Part shown: positions 1 to 8,685 of the stretch, piece by piece | Numbering within the stretch: the stretch's first letter is position 1 | Layout: the number at the start of each line of letters is the position of its first letter | Assembly: GCA_045601245.1 (NCBI GenBank) | Contig: JAZRZH010000018.1 | Location: forward strand, 1-21,216 | Length of the DNA: 21,216 nt | Reading direction: 5' to 3' | From: Cacconaster sp045601245 | Lineage (GTDB): Bacteria; Bacteroidota; Bacteroidia; Bacteroidales; UBA932 | Notes under the pieces: model-generated | Told to the model about the DNA's origin: nothing | The model's database searches: none | What the model saw: the letters and a program-made list of their open reading frames with translations, nothing else | Position numbers and translations under genes: made by a program

Positions 1-1
1 A

Positions 2-472
2 GTCATATTGCCTGAAAAAGGCACAGAGCTCGAACTCGGGCGCTCCACTTCCACGCGCGGCGCATTCGAGTCGCTTGCCGACTTCTTCCCTGATGAACAC
101 AGCGGCCTGACATCACGCCTCGGACTGTTCGTCGTCAAAGTCAAGGACAACGCCGCACATAGCTGCGACGACTGCAAGGACTACAGGCATCTGCTGCGTG
201 CATCCCTCTGCGAACGTCTCGCCGAGGCTGCCGCCGAATACCTTCAGGAGGAAGCCGCCTGCGGCGCGAACATCATACGCCCGGCATTCGGATATCCGGC
301 ATGCCCCGACCACAGGCTCAAGCGTCAGGCATTCGAGCTGCTCGACGCCGCCCAGCTCGGCATGAGCCTCACCGAATCCTGTGCCATGATACCGGAGACC
401 TCCGTCTGCGGAATGCTCATATCGCACCCTGAGGCGCACTATTTCAATATAAGGACAGATGAAAGTAATTGA
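2..472 (+). CDS. metH: Methionine synthase (cobalamin-dependent), C-terminal reactivation domain, 5' partial
   Basis: The reading frame is open from the window edge (base 2) to a TGA at 470-472, so only the last 156 or so residues are visible. They match the S-adenosylmethionine-binding activation domain at the C-terminus of MetH. The hallmark IRPAFGYPACPDH, close to the RPAPGYPACP motif of the E. coli enzyme, lies at about residues 90-102 counted from the TTG at position 8. It is followed by the conserved LTES..MIPETSVCG..ISHPEA.YF block. In the family this domain reductively methylates oxidised cob(II)alamin using SAM. The TTG at position 8 should not be taken as the true start, since the domain is normally about 330 residues long and begins outside the window. 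A stand-alone activation-domain protein cannot be excluded. The frame overlaps metF by 14 bases, implying translational coupling of methionine synthase with the enzyme that makes its methyl donor. Confidence 0.9.
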   Translation, partial: VILPEKGTELELGRSTSTRGAFESLADFFPDEHSGLTSRLGLFVVKVKDNAAHSCDDCKDYRHLLRASLCERLAEAAAEYLQEEAACGANIIRPAFGYPACPDHRLKRQAFELLDAAQLGMSLTESCAMIPETSVCGMLISHPEAHYFNIRTDESN

Positions 473-1385
473 TATCATCAAGGAAAGGCAGGGACACCCC
501 TTCCCTTCACTCGAATTCGTGCCGCCGCTCAAGGGTGACGGCATCACGAGGCTCTACGAGGCCATCGAACCTTTGATGGAGTTCAAGCCTCCTTATATGA
601 ACATCACCTGTCACAAGGACGAGCGTGCGGACGGACGCATAGTAAGCAAGAGACCGGGCACCGTAGCCATAGCGGCAGCAATTATGAAGCGCTTCCCCGT
701 TGAAGTTGTGCCTCATATGCTCTGCGCATACACTACAAGGGAAGAGATTGAAAACGAGCTCATAGACCTCAACTTCCTGGACATCGACAACGTCATGGCC
801 CTGCGCGGAGAAACCACCAGAGGCGGGGAATTCCGGCCTGAACCGGGAGGATACAGCCATTGCAGCGAGCTTGTGGCCCAGATATCCGACCTCAACCACG
901 GCAAATACCTCGAAGACAATCTTCAGAATGCCGTGCCGGCGAATTTCTGCATAGGAGTTGCTGGTTACCCGGAGAAACACTACCAGGCCGACGACCTGGC
1001 CACTGACATCAGACACCTCAAGAAAAAGGTGGATGCGGGTGCGGATTATATCATCACACAGATGTTTTTCGACAACAGAAAATTCTACAATTTCGTGGAA
1101 TTATGTCGTAAGGAAGGCATCAGTTGTCCAATAATTCCCGGTCTGAAACCGGTGTCCTCCAAGAAACATCTCAGCTCACTTCCTGAGTCGTTTGCGTTGG
1201 AATTCCCGGATGAACTCCGTAAAGAGATGGAGCAATGTGACTCAGACAAAGAGGTTTACGAGCTTGGCATAGAATGGTGCACCGCCCAGAGCCGCGACCT
1301 GCTCAACCACGGAGCTCCCGCAATCCACTATTATACTATGGGAAGAGCCGCAAATATCAAGGCTGTTCTGCGACAGATTTTCTAG
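459..1385 (+). CDS. metF: Methylenetetrahydrofolate reductase
   Basis: This 308-residue protein has the normal length of a bacterial MetF, a cytosolic FAD enzyme that reduces 5,10-methylene-THF to 5-methyl-THF, the methyl donor for MetH. Visible family marks are SLEFVPP near residues 17-23, with E19 at the position of the catalytic glutamate of E. coli MetF (there in SFEFFPP), the MALRGE motif of the FAD site, and GADYIITQMFFD, a conserved TIM-barrel strand near the middle. The ATG at 459 lies inside the last codons of metH; it gives full family length and no better start is visible. Gene order metH-metF with overlap indicates one operon. The next 104 bases hold promoter-like sites for the following operon. 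Confidence 0.96.
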   Translation: MKVIDIIKERQGHPFPSLEFVPPLKGDGITRLYEAIEPLMEFKPPYMNITCHKDERADGRIVSKRPGTVAIAAAIMKRFPVEVVPHMLCAYTTREEIENELIDLNFLDIDNVMALRGETTRGGEFRPEPGGYSHCSELVAQISDLNHGKYLEDNLQNAVPANFCIGVAGYPEKHYQADDLATDIRHLKKKVDAGADYIITQMFFDNRKFYNFVELCRKEGISCPIIPGLKPVSSKKHLSSLPESFALEFPDELRKEMEQCDSDKEVYELGIEWCTAQSRDLLNHGAPAIHYYTMGRAANIKAVLRQIF

Positions 1386-1418
1386 CAATAATCACGGTTT
1401 TCCTGCACATTTTGTTGA

Positions 1419-1458
1419 TAATTTTGTTTCATTTCACAGAATATTTTTCCTAATTTTG
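1419..1458 (+). promoter_or_regulatory. Promoter-like region of the V-type ATPase operon, two -7 boxes
   Basis: Two exact TAATTTTG boxes fit the Bacteroidota -7 consensus TAnnTTTG, at 1419-1426 and 1451-1458. The second has a TTTC (1427-1430) 20 bases upstream as a weak -33 element, and would place the transcript start near 1465, about 25 bases before the ATG at 1490. The first has only a TTTT at 1398-1401, with a gap of 17. The surrounding sequence is AT-rich, unlike the coding regions. No transcript data; inferred from the consensus only. Confidence 0.5.
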
Positions 1459-1489
1459 TAGGAATGGAACAAATTTTTTTATCAAAAAT

Positions 1490-2104
1490 ATGCAAGACAA
1501 ACTTCAAGAATTGACGGACAAACTCTACAACGAGGGTCTGTCAAAAGGCAGGAAAGATGCCGAAGACCTTCTCGCCAAAGCAGGAAGGGAGGCCGAGGAC
1601 ATCGTTTCCAAAGCCAGCGCCAAGGCTGCTGAAATCATAGCCAAAGCTGAGAAGGATGCCGCCGATATCAGGAGCAGAGCCGAAAACGACATCAAGATGG
1701 CATCTACTCAGAGCATCTCGGCGACACGCCAGCAGATGGAAGATTTCATCACGGCGAAAGCCGTGGGAGGCAACATCGGCAAGGCATTCTCAGACACGGG
1801 ATTCATCAAGGAACTCATCTCGACCGTAGTCAAGGCTTTCAACGCATCCAACCCTGAATCGGTGGCTTTGGACGTAATTCTTCCCGCTTCCACCCAAAAG
1901 GATCTTCAGGATGCATATGCAAACGAAGTGCTCTCAATACTCGGCAAGGGTTCTGAGGTCAGTTTCGCAAAGGGCCTCGCAAACGGATTCAAGATCGGTC
2001 CGAAGGACGGCGGATACAAAATCAGCTTCACCGATGAAGATTTCACCAACCTCATAGGAGGATATCTCAGACCGGCCACCCGTAAAATCCTCTTCGGCGA
2101 ATAA
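1490..2104 (+). CDS. ntpE: V/A-type ATPase subunit E (peripheral stalk)
   Basis: The protein has 204 residues, typical for subunit E. Residues 1 to about 90 are rich in Ala, Lys, Glu and Asp with heptad-like spacing and few helix breakers, giving the long N-terminal helix that forms the peripheral stalk with its partner helix. The remainder is a mixed alpha/beta globular domain, which in the family caps the A3B3 head. Sequence conservation of E is weak, so the call rests on this architecture together with its place as first gene of a complete V-type ATPase operon, as in Bacteroidota and spirochaetes. Its TAA stop overlaps the next ATG by one base (TAATG), indicating coupled translation. No separate G/H stalk subunit is encoded next to it. 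Confidence 0.85.
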   Translation: MQDKLQELTDKLYNEGLSKGRKDAEDLLAKAGREAEDIVSKASAKAAEIIAKAEKDAADIRSRAENDIKMASTQSISATRQQMEDFITAKAVGGNIGKAFSDTGFIKELISTVVKAFNASNPESVALDVILPASTQKDLQDAYANEVLSILGKGSEVSFAKGLANGFKIGPKDGGYKISFTDEDFTNLIGGYLRPATRKILFGE

Positions 2105-2676
2105 TGGCTAACTACCCGTACATAATTGCAGGACTGCCTGATTTCCATCCGGATTTCAGACCACAGCAGTTCGATTATGATTCGCTCGTATCCTTCATCA
2201 GGGAGCAGTGCCCTGCAAAGGACGGCGCGCTCATCGACATCCTCGAAAGGGGTTTCGCAGAGTCCGGCATCGATGGATCGCTCTATGATGAGGCCGCCGC
2301 TTCCGGGAACAGGTTCATCAGGAATTACTTCGCGTTCGACCACTGTGTCAGGACGGCGAAGGTGGCATTCCTCGAGGGGAAGCCGTATGACGGACCGGAC
2401 TTCGAGGGACAGGAGGAACTCGCACCGATATTCGACGTTAAAAACATCATCGAGCGGGAAAGGAAGCTGGATGCATTCTATTGGGAGAAATCCGAGGACA
2501 TGGTCCTCGGCGACCTCTTTGACATAGACATCGTTCTCTCCTTCCTCGTAAGGGCGAACATAGTCCGCAGATGGAACAGGCTTGACCCCGCCGCAGGAGC
2601 CGAACTTTTCGAGCGTCTCGTACAGGAGGTCAGAGGCACATTCAAGGGAGTCGAATACGACCCCGATACAAAGTAA
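2104..2676 (+). CDS. DUF2764-type protein of the V-type ATPase operon (candidate subunit C equivalent)
   Basis: This 190-residue protein begins with the ANYPYIIAGLPDF block that I recognise from the DUF2764 proteins found between subunits E and A of bacterial V-type ATPase operons, for example in Borrelia and Bacteroides. It is soluble, acidic and predicted mostly helical, with no signal peptide or membrane segment. In archaeal and Enterococcus operons the position near E is taken by subunit C, the socket joining the central stalk to the rotor ring. No canonical C (or F) subunit is encoded here, so a role as the C-like coupling subunit is a reasonable inference, but nothing in the sequence proves it. 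Starts one base inside the stop of subunit E and ends 20 bases before subunit A. Confidence 0.75.
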   Translation: MANYPYIIAGLPDFHPDFRPQQFDYDSLVSFIREQCPAKDGALIDILERGFAESGIDGSLYDEAAASGNRFIRNYFAFDHCVRTAKVAFLEGKPYDGPDFEGQEELAPIFDVKNIIERERKLDAFYWEKSEDMVLGDLFDIDIVLSFLVRANIVRRWNRLDPAAGAELFERLVQEVRGTFKGVEYDPDTK

Positions 2677-2696
2677 ACAATTGAAAAATCATCAAT

Positions 2697-4448
2697 ATGA
2701 AAAGTACAGGTATTGTCACGGGCATCATCGCGAACCTGGTTACCGTAAAGATTGAAGGTCACGTCTCACAGAATGAGATCTGCTACATCAACCTTGGCGG
2801 AGAGCGTCTGATGGCGGAAGTCATCAAGGTTTCGGGAAAGAATGCTTTCGTGCAGGTATATGAAAGCACACGAGGCCTGAAGCAGGGCGACACCGTGGAG
2901 TTCGACGGGCATATGCTCGAAGTGACCCTCGGTCCCGGCCTGCTCTCAAGCTGCTACGACGGCCTTCAGAACAATCTGCAAACAATGGCCGACGTATTCC
3001 TCAAGAGAGGTGAATACACTTCACCTCTCAACCACGACAAGGAATGGCATTTCATCCCTATCGCAAAGGAAGGCGCCACCGTCGTTGCTGCGGACTGGCT
3101 CGGAGAGGTCAAGGAGGGCTGGCTGCCTCACAAAATAATGGTTCCGTTCGCAATGAGCGGAAAATATACCGTCAAGTCAGTGTCTGCCGAAGGCAACTAC
3201 AGAATTGACGACACCGTCGCAGTGATCACTGACGGCGAAGGCGAGGATCACAAGATCACAATGACCCAGAAGTGGCCGGTGAAGGTGGCCGTAGGCGGAT
3301 ATGTCGAGAAACCGCGTCCATACAGGATTATGGAGACCGGCGTCCGCTGCATCGACACTCTCAACCCTATCGCCGAAGGCGGTACCGGATTCATCCCCGG
3401 TCCTTTCGGCTGCGGCAAGACAGTGCTCCAGCACGCAATCGCGCAGCAGGGCGATGCCGACGTCATCGTAATGGCGGCCTGCGGCGAGCGTGCGAACGAG
3501 GTTGTGGAGATCTTCACCGAATTCCCTGAGCTCATCGACCCGCACACCGGACGCAAGCTCATCGAGCGTACCACCATCATCTGCAACACTTCCAACATGC
3601 CGGTCGCAGCCCGCGAGGCTTCAGTTTACACCGCTATGACCATCTGCGAATATTACCGCGCGATGGGTCTCAAGGTCCTGCTCCTCGCCGACTCCACATC
3701 CCGCTGGGCACAGGCGCTCCGCGAAATGTCCAACCGTATGGAGGAACTTCCGGGTGCTGATGCATTCCCGGTCGACCTCTCGGCTATCATCTCAAACTTC
3801 TACGCCCGCGCCGGCATAGTAAAGCTCAACAACGGCAGCACCGGTTCCGTAACGTTCATCGGTACGGTATCCCCTGCCGGCGGTAATATGAAGGAGCCTG
3901 TGACCGAATCCACCAAGAAGGCCGCACGCTGCTTCTACTGCCTCGAGCAGGCCCGCGCCGACCGCAAGCGCTACCCTGCCATCAACCCTATCGAATCATA
4001 TTCCAAGTATCTCGAATACCCGGAAATCATCTCCTACCTCAACAACAAGGTCAACCCTGACTGGGTGGACAAGGTCAACAAGGCCAAGAACCTGGTGCTC
4101 AGAGGCAAGGAAGTTGCCGAGCAGATCAACATCCTCGGTGACGACGGCGTGCCGGTAAGCTATCACGAGCAGTACTGGAAGAGCGAACTCATCGACTTCG
4201 TCATCCTCCAGCAGGATGCATTCGACAAGATCGACGCCATCACCCCGATGGACCGTCAGGAATTCATGCTCACCCTCGTCCTCGAGGTATGTGACCATAA
4301 ATTCAATTTCGCGGATTTCGAGGAATGCTCCGCCAAGTACAAGGAGATCATCAGCATAATGCGCCAGATGAACTATTCCGAATACAACGGTAGCGCATTC
4401 AACAATTATCTTGAACAAGTCAAAAACATTTTGAGCAATGAGCAGTAA
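2697..4448 (+). CDS. ntpA: V/A-type ATPase catalytic subunit A
   Basis: The 583-residue length is usual for subunit A. Order: N-terminal beta-barrel (about 1-75); the bulge or non-homologous insert characteristic of A subunits (about 115-190, containing WHFIP and GWLPHKIMVP); nucleotide-binding domain with P-loop GPFGCGKT at 235-242 (K241) and the catalytic-glutamate motif GERANEVVE (E264); the Walker B-like LLLADSTSRW; then a helical C-terminal domain. It hydrolyses or makes ATP at the A/B interfaces of the cytoplasmic V1 head. The fourth P-loop glycine-pair residue is Cys239, as in eukaryotic V-ATPases, where most bacterial relatives have Ser or Ala. The stop overlaps the start of subunit B by 11 bases. 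Confidence 0.98.
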   Translation: MKSTGIVTGIIANLVTVKIEGHVSQNEICYINLGGERLMAEVIKVSGKNAFVQVYESTRGLKQGDTVEFDGHMLEVTLGPGLLSSCYDGLQNNLQTMADVFLKRGEYTSPLNHDKEWHFIPIAKEGATVVAADWLGEVKEGWLPHKIMVPFAMSGKYTVKSVSAEGNYRIDDTVAVITDGEGEDHKITMTQKWPVKVAVGGYVEKPRPYRIMETGVRCIDTLNPIAEGGTGFIPGPFGCGKTVLQHAIAQQGDADVIVMAACGERANEVVEIFTEFPELIDPHTGRKLIERTTIICNTSNMPVAAREASVYTAMTICEYYRAMGLKVLLLADSTSRWAQALREMSNRMEELPGADAFPVDLSAIISNFYARAGIVKLNNGSTGSVTFIGTVSPAGGNMKEPVTESTKKAARCFYCLEQARADRKRYPAINPIESYSKYLEYPEIISYLNNKVNPDWVDKVNKAKNLVLRGKEVAEQINILGDDGVPVSYHEQYWKSELIDFVILQQDAFDKIDAITPMDRQEFMLTLVLEVCDHKFNFADFEECSAKYKEIISIMRQMNYSEYNGSAFNNYLEQVKNILSNEQ

Positions 4449-5763
4449 CGCATTCCAGAGAATATACACTCAACTTGAGTCTATTACAAAAGCGACTGTC
4501 TCGCTTAGGGCTCAAGGTGCCAGCAATGACGAACTGGCCACCGTCGCCGGCCGCCTCGCACAGGTGGTGAAGGTGAAGGACGGCGTTGTCACATTGCAGG
4601 TATTCGCAGGCACAGAAGGCATTCCTACCAATGCTGACGTCGTGTTCCTCGGTGAACCGCCTGCGCTCAACGTCAGCGACGAACTCGCAGGACGCTTCCT
4701 CAACGCATACGGCGAGCCTATCGACGGCGGTCCAGCCGTAGAGGGCGAACGCCGCCATATTGGAGGTCCGTCCGTGAACCCGTACAAGAGAAAGATGCCT
4801 TCGGAACTGATTCCTACAGGAATCGCAGGCATCGACCTCAACAACACGCTGGTCTCGGGACAGAAGATCCCATTCTTCGCCGACCCTGACCAGCCGTACA
4901 ACCAGGTGATGGCGCAGGTTGCCCTCCGCGCGGATGTGGACAAAATCATCCTCGGCGGTATGGGTCTGTCAAACGACGACTACCTGTATTTCAAGAACGC
5001 ATTTGAAAATGCGGGAGCGCTCAACAAGATCATCTGCTTCGTCAACACCACCGACCAGCCGCCTGTAGAGCGTCTGCTCATCCCTGATATGGCGCTGACA
5101 GCGGCCGAATATTTCGCAGTGGACAAGAATGAGAAGGTGCTCGTGCTGCTCACCGATATGACGCTTTATGCAGATGCACTCTCCATCGTCTCCAACCGTA
5201 TGGACCAGATCCCTTCAAAGGACTCCATGCCTGGCTCCCTCTATTCGGACCTCGCGAAGATCTACGAGAAGGCCGTACAGCTGCCTGACGGCGGTTCGAT
5301 CACCATCATTGCGGTCACAACCCTCAACGACGGCGATATCACCCACGCCATCCCTGACAACACCGGATACATCACCGAAGGCCAGCTGTTCCTCCGTCAC
5401 GACACCGATACGGGCAAGGTCATCATCGACCCGTTCCGTTCGCTTTCACGTCTGAAACAGCACGTACAGGGCAAAAAGACCCGCGAGGACCACTCACAGG
5501 TAATGAACGCATCCGTACGTCTCTACTCCGACGCCCAGAACGCGAAGACTAAACTGGAGAACGGTTTCGACCTCTCCGAATATGACCTCCGCTGTCTCGA
5601 CTACGCCAAGGAGTACGCCACCCGCCTGCTCAGCATCGACGTCAACATTTCCACCACTGAAATGCTCGACACTGCCTGGGAACTCTTCGGCAAGTATTTC
5701 AGCAAGGCGGAGACCGGCATCAAGCAGGCGATGATAGACAAATACTGGAAAGAAACAGAATAA
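4438..5763 (+). CDS. ntpB: V/A-type ATPase subunit B (non-catalytic nucleotide-binding)
   Basis: A 441-residue homologue of subunit B. It keeps the overall fold landmarks: LVSGQKIPFF at 138-147 in place of a P-loop (no GxxxxGKT is present, as expected for B), the SNRMDQIPS..MPGSLYSDLA block at about 252-272, and SLSRL at 335-339, where R338 is a likely arginine finger reaching into the catalytic site of the neighbouring A subunit. The C-terminal part is helical. The short, diverged 'ADPDQPYNQ' stretch after SGQK differs from the classic SASGLPHN of archaeal B subunits and fits the Bacteroidota/spirochaete branch. Ends six bases before subunit D. Confidence 0.97.
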   Translation: MSSNAFQRIYTQLESITKATVSLRAQGASNDELATVAGRLAQVVKVKDGVVTLQVFAGTEGIPTNADVVFLGEPPALNVSDELAGRFLNAYGEPIDGGPAVEGERRHIGGPSVNPYKRKMPSELIPTGIAGIDLNNTLVSGQKIPFFADPDQPYNQVMAQVALRADVDKIILGGMGLSNDDYLYFKNAFENAGALNKIICFVNTTDQPPVERLLIPDMALTAAEYFAVDKNEKVLVLLTDMTLYADALSIVSNRMDQIPSKDSMPGSLYSDLAKIYEKAVQLPDGGSITIIAVTTLNDGDITHAIPDNTGYITEGQLFLRHDTDTGKVIIDPFRSLSRLKQHVQGKKTREDHSQVMNASVRLYSDAQNAKTKLENGFDLSEYDLRCLDYAKEYATRLLSIDVNISTTEMLDTAWELFGKYFSKAETGIKQAMIDKYWKETE

Positions 5764-5769
5764 CAATAA

Positions 5770-6378
5770 ATGGCAATCAAATTCCAATACAACAAAACGT
5801 CGCTGACAAACCTCGGCAAGCAGCTGAAAGTCCGAAAGAACGCACTCCCTACCCTCAAGAGCAAGGAGTCGGCGCTCAGGGCCAGCGTGCAGGTGGCGAA
5901 GGCGAAGTCAGAGTCGCTTTTGGAACAATTGAACAGTTCTCTGAAAGAGTACGAGTACCTTGCCGCCCTCTGGAACGAATTCGAACCGGGGCTCATATCG
6001 GTCAAGGACGTCGAACTGCAGACAGTGAAGGTTGCCGGTGTCAAGACCCCTGACCTCAAGGAGGTCATATACGAAGTGAAGCCTTTCGACAAATTCGCAA
6101 AACCGCTCTGGTATACCGAAGGCGTCGAAATCCTCAAGCGCCTTGCGCAGTTGGGCATCGAATCCGAAATCTATGTGGAAAAGAGCAGGATTCTGGACTA
6201 CCAGCGCAAGAAGACCACGCAGAAGGTGAACCTCTACGAGAAGGTCCAGATTCCTGGATATCAGGAGGCAATCCGCAAGATCAAGCGCTTCATGGAGGAT
6301 GAGGAGAACCTATCCAAAGCCTCACAGAAGATAGTCAAGGCAAGACACCAGAGTGAAGAAGAGGAGGAAGAGCAATGA
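5770..6378 (+). CDS. ntpD: V/A-type ATPase subunit D (central rotor stalk)
   Basis: The protein has 202 residues, as expected for subunit D. It starts with the typical KTSLTNLGKQLKVRKNALPTLKSK-like region, a Lys- and Leu-rich helix that runs up inside the A3B3 head. The middle is a small variable region, and the C-terminal half (about 150-202) returns as a second charged helix to form the antiparallel coiled coil. The end is an unusual run of glutamates (EEEEEEQ), a detail of this lineage rather than a family trait. It turns with the K ring and couples ATP turnover to ion movement. Its stop overlaps the start of subunit I by four bases (ATGA). Confidence 0.93.
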   Translation: MAIKFQYNKTSLTNLGKQLKVRKNALPTLKSKESALRASVQVAKAKSESLLEQLNSSLKEYEYLAALWNEFEPGLISVKDVELQTVKVAGVKTPDLKEVIYEVKPFDKFAKPLWYTEGVEILKRLAQLGIESEIYVEKSRILDYQRKKTTQKVNLYEKVQIPGYQEAIRKIKRFMEDEENLSKASQKIVKARHQSEEEEEEQ

Positions 6379-8231
6379 TATCCAAAATGACCAAATACTC
6401 CATCCTGCTGTTCAGCACGGACAAGGAGGCCGCCATTTCCGGGATCGGGGATCTCGGATTGATGGACATCAGGCGCTCGGCCAAACCGATGGACAAGGAC
6501 TCGGAGGCGATGCTCAAGAGCATTTCCCTCTACAAGAAGGCACTGGACAACATCGACAGGATTGACTGGTCCAAGGATCCTGACAATGACAGGATTGCGA
6601 AGGCCGCCAAATCCATCAGGCCCGCAGAGGACATCGACATCCGCAGCGAACTCGACTCCCTGAATGCAAAACTGACCGAACTCAGTGCGTCATACGACGC
6701 CACGACAAAGCTGGCCGCCGATATGAGATGCTGGGGCCAGTTCTCGGTCGAGGATATCGAGGGTCTTGCCGCCCAGGGCATCGAAATGCATTTCTTCACT
6801 GTTCCTCACAAGAAATTCGATCCACAGTGGGCTGAGCAGTGGCCGCTGTCCGTCATTGACGATGACGGCGCCACGGTACGTTTCGTAGTAGTCGGAGACA
6901 ACGACATCCCTGTCCAGGAGATGCCGATGCCGAAATCCGATTATGTCGGAGCCGAAGCGAAAGCTGCCGGGATATCGGAGAACATAATCGGCTGCAAGGC
7001 GGGCCTTCTGGCCCTCAAGAACCGCAGACCCGAAGTTGAGAAGGCATATACAGATGAAATCAACGCGCTGAACTTCTACCTGGCAAACGCCGCCGGAGAG
7101 AACGCCGTTGAGGACAAGCTCTGCCTGCTTACCGGATTTGCGCCGGTCGAAGACGAAGCCCGGATATGCACGGCCCTCGACTCGCTGGACCTCTACTATG
7201 TCAAAGAATCGGCGACCAAGGAGGACAACCCTCCTATCAAGCTGAAGAACAACTGGTTCGCACGCAACTTTGAGACCCTCACCGGAATGTACGGCATGCC
7301 GGTCTACGATGAGTTCGACCCTACCCCGATCCTCGCGCCATTCTTCCTGCTCTTCTGGGCATTCTGTATGGGCGACGCAGGATACGGCATACTCCTGACC
7401 ATCGTGGGCATAATGCTCCGCAAATACAACATACTGGACCTCAAGAACCACTGGCGTCTCGTCACCACGCTCGGCGTGGGCACGACGGTTATCGGATTCT
7501 TCCTCGGCACATTCTTCGGAGTCAACCTCACCACCCTTTCCTGGATGCCTGAGGCGCTCAAGAATATGATGTTCGTGGGCAAGGTCAACATCGCAGGATC
7601 ATCCTACGACATCGCGATGGTTGCTGCCATTGCAATCGGTGTGTTCCACATCTGCCTGGCAATGACCATCAAGGCAATCGGAATGACCAGGCGGTTCGGC
7701 TTCAAGGAGGCGATAAGCACCTGGGGTTGGCTCGTCCTGATCCTTGGCGGTCTGCTGGTTGCAGCAGGCGCTCTCACGAGCGTGATCAGCGCATCTGCGA
7801 CAAAGATCTGCATCATCATCGTGGGAATCATCTCGGCGCTCGGCATCTTCATCTTCAACAAGCCTGGCCGCAACCCTCTGATCAATATCGGAGCAGGCCT
7901 GTGGGACTCCTACCAGATGGCTACCGGAATCCTTGGAGACGTGCTCAGCTACATCAGACTCTATGCCCTCGGCCTTGCCGGCGGAATGCTCGGAAGCGCA
8001 TTCAACGACCTGGCGGGAATGACCCTCGGTCCGAACCCGACCTGGCAGTGGGTGTTCTGGGTGATTATCATCATCCTCGGCCACGCGCTCAACTTTGCGA
8101 TGAGCTGCCTCGGAGCGTTCGTGCATCCTCTCCGTCTTACCTTCGTCGAGTATTTCAAGAACAGCGGATACGAAGGCAAGGGTGAAAAATACAATCCGCT
8201 CAAAAAGGAAACAACAAATAATAATCAATAA
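6375..8231 (+). CDS. ntpI: V/A-type ATPase subunit I (membrane a-subunit)
   Basis: This 618-residue protein has a soluble N-terminal half (about 1-310, partly coiled coil near 90-115) and a C-terminal membrane half with about seven or eight hydrophobic segments from residue 318 on. Family motifs include PTPILAPFF..F at about 316-330, GDAGYG at 333-338, SYIRLYALGLAGG at 525-537, where R528 corresponds to the essential channel arginine (R735 of yeast Vph1), and LGAFVHPLRLTFVEYFKN near the end. It forms the ion half-channels against the K ring and anchors the peripheral stalk. A short 12-base gap separates it from subunit K. Confidence 0.96.
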   Translation: MISKMTKYSILLFSTDKEAAISGIGDLGLMDIRRSAKPMDKDSEAMLKSISLYKKALDNIDRIDWSKDPDNDRIAKAAKSIRPAEDIDIRSELDSLNAKLTELSASYDATTKLAADMRCWGQFSVEDIEGLAAQGIEMHFFTVPHKKFDPQWAEQWPLSVIDDDGATVRFVVVGDNDIPVQEMPMPKSDYVGAEAKAAGISENIIGCKAGLLALKNRRPEVEKAYTDEINALNFYLANAAGENAVEDKLCLLTGFAPVEDEARICTALDSLDLYYVKESATKEDNPPIKLKNNWFARNFETLTGMYGMPVYDEFDPTPILAPFFLLFWAFCMGDAGYGILLTIVGIMLRKYNILDLKNHWRLVTTLGVGTTVIGFFLGTFFGVNLTTLSWMPEALKNMMFVGKVNIAGSSYDIAMVAAIAIGVFHICLAMTIKAIGMTRRFGFKEAISTWGWLVLILGGLLVAAGALTSVISASATKICIIIVGIISALGIFIFNKPGRNPLINIGAGLWDSYQMATGILGDVLSYIRLYALGLAGGMLGSAFNDLAGMTLGPNPTWQWVFWVIIIILGHALNFAMSCLGAFVHPLRLTFVEYFKNSGYEGKGEKYNPLKKETTNNNQ

Positions 8232-8243
8232 AGGACAAATACT

Positions 8244-8666
8244 ATGTTAACAACAATTCTCGGTTATGTAGGCCTCGGACTTATGCTCGGCCTCGCCGGT
8301 ATCGGCTCATCAATCGGAACCACAATTGCGGGCAACGCCGCTGAAGGCGCCCTCAAGAAGAATCCTGAGAAGTCATCAAGCTATATGATTCTCTCAGCCC
8401 TCCCTGCAACCCAGGGCCTCTACGGCTTCGTGGCATTCCTCATCTGGCTCAGCAAGGATTTCGCCGCTGACGGTGCAACGCTCTTCGGAGTAGGTCTAGC
8501 AGTAGGTTGCGTATGCCTTTTCTCTGCAATCCGTCAGGGTCAGGTCTGCGCTAACGGTATCATCGGCATCAGCCAGGGTCACGACGTTCAGACCAATACT
8601 ATGATCTACGCCGCACTCCCTGAGTTCTACGCCATCCTCAGCCTCGTTGCAGCGCTGATGATCTAA
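8244..8666 (+). CDS. ntpK: V/A-type ATPase proteolipid subunit K (rotor ring)
   Basis: The 140 residues make four hydrophobic helices in two repeated hairpins. The first hairpin carries LPATQGLYGF (53-62) and the second SAIRQGQ (94-100) and LPEFYAIL (125-132). Compared with the E. hirae Na+-pumping ring, the ligands L61, T64, Q65, Q110 and E139 have counterparts L53, T56, Q57, Q98 and E127. As in other V-type rings only the last helix has the ion-binding carboxylate. This predicts Na+ rather than H+ coupling; the prediction comes from residue matching and was not tested. Last gene of the operon, 19 bases before a hairpin. Confidence 0.96.
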   Translation: MLTTILGYVGLGLMLGLAGIGSSIGTTIAGNAAEGALKKNPEKSSSYMILSALPATQGLYGFVAFLIWLSKDFAADGATLFGVGLAVGCVCLFSAIRQGQVCANGIIGISQGHDVQTNTMIYAALPEFYAILSLVAALMI

Positions 8667-8685
8667 TTATTAAGAATCAAATTCC

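Noticed and set aside
8..472. TTG at position 8 as the start of a separate small protein
   Set aside because: The frame continues to the window edge and the sequence is an internal part of the MetH activation domain.
6690..7451. Open frame of 253 codons on the minus strand
   Set aside because: Antisense to ATPase subunit I, no recognisable protein features.
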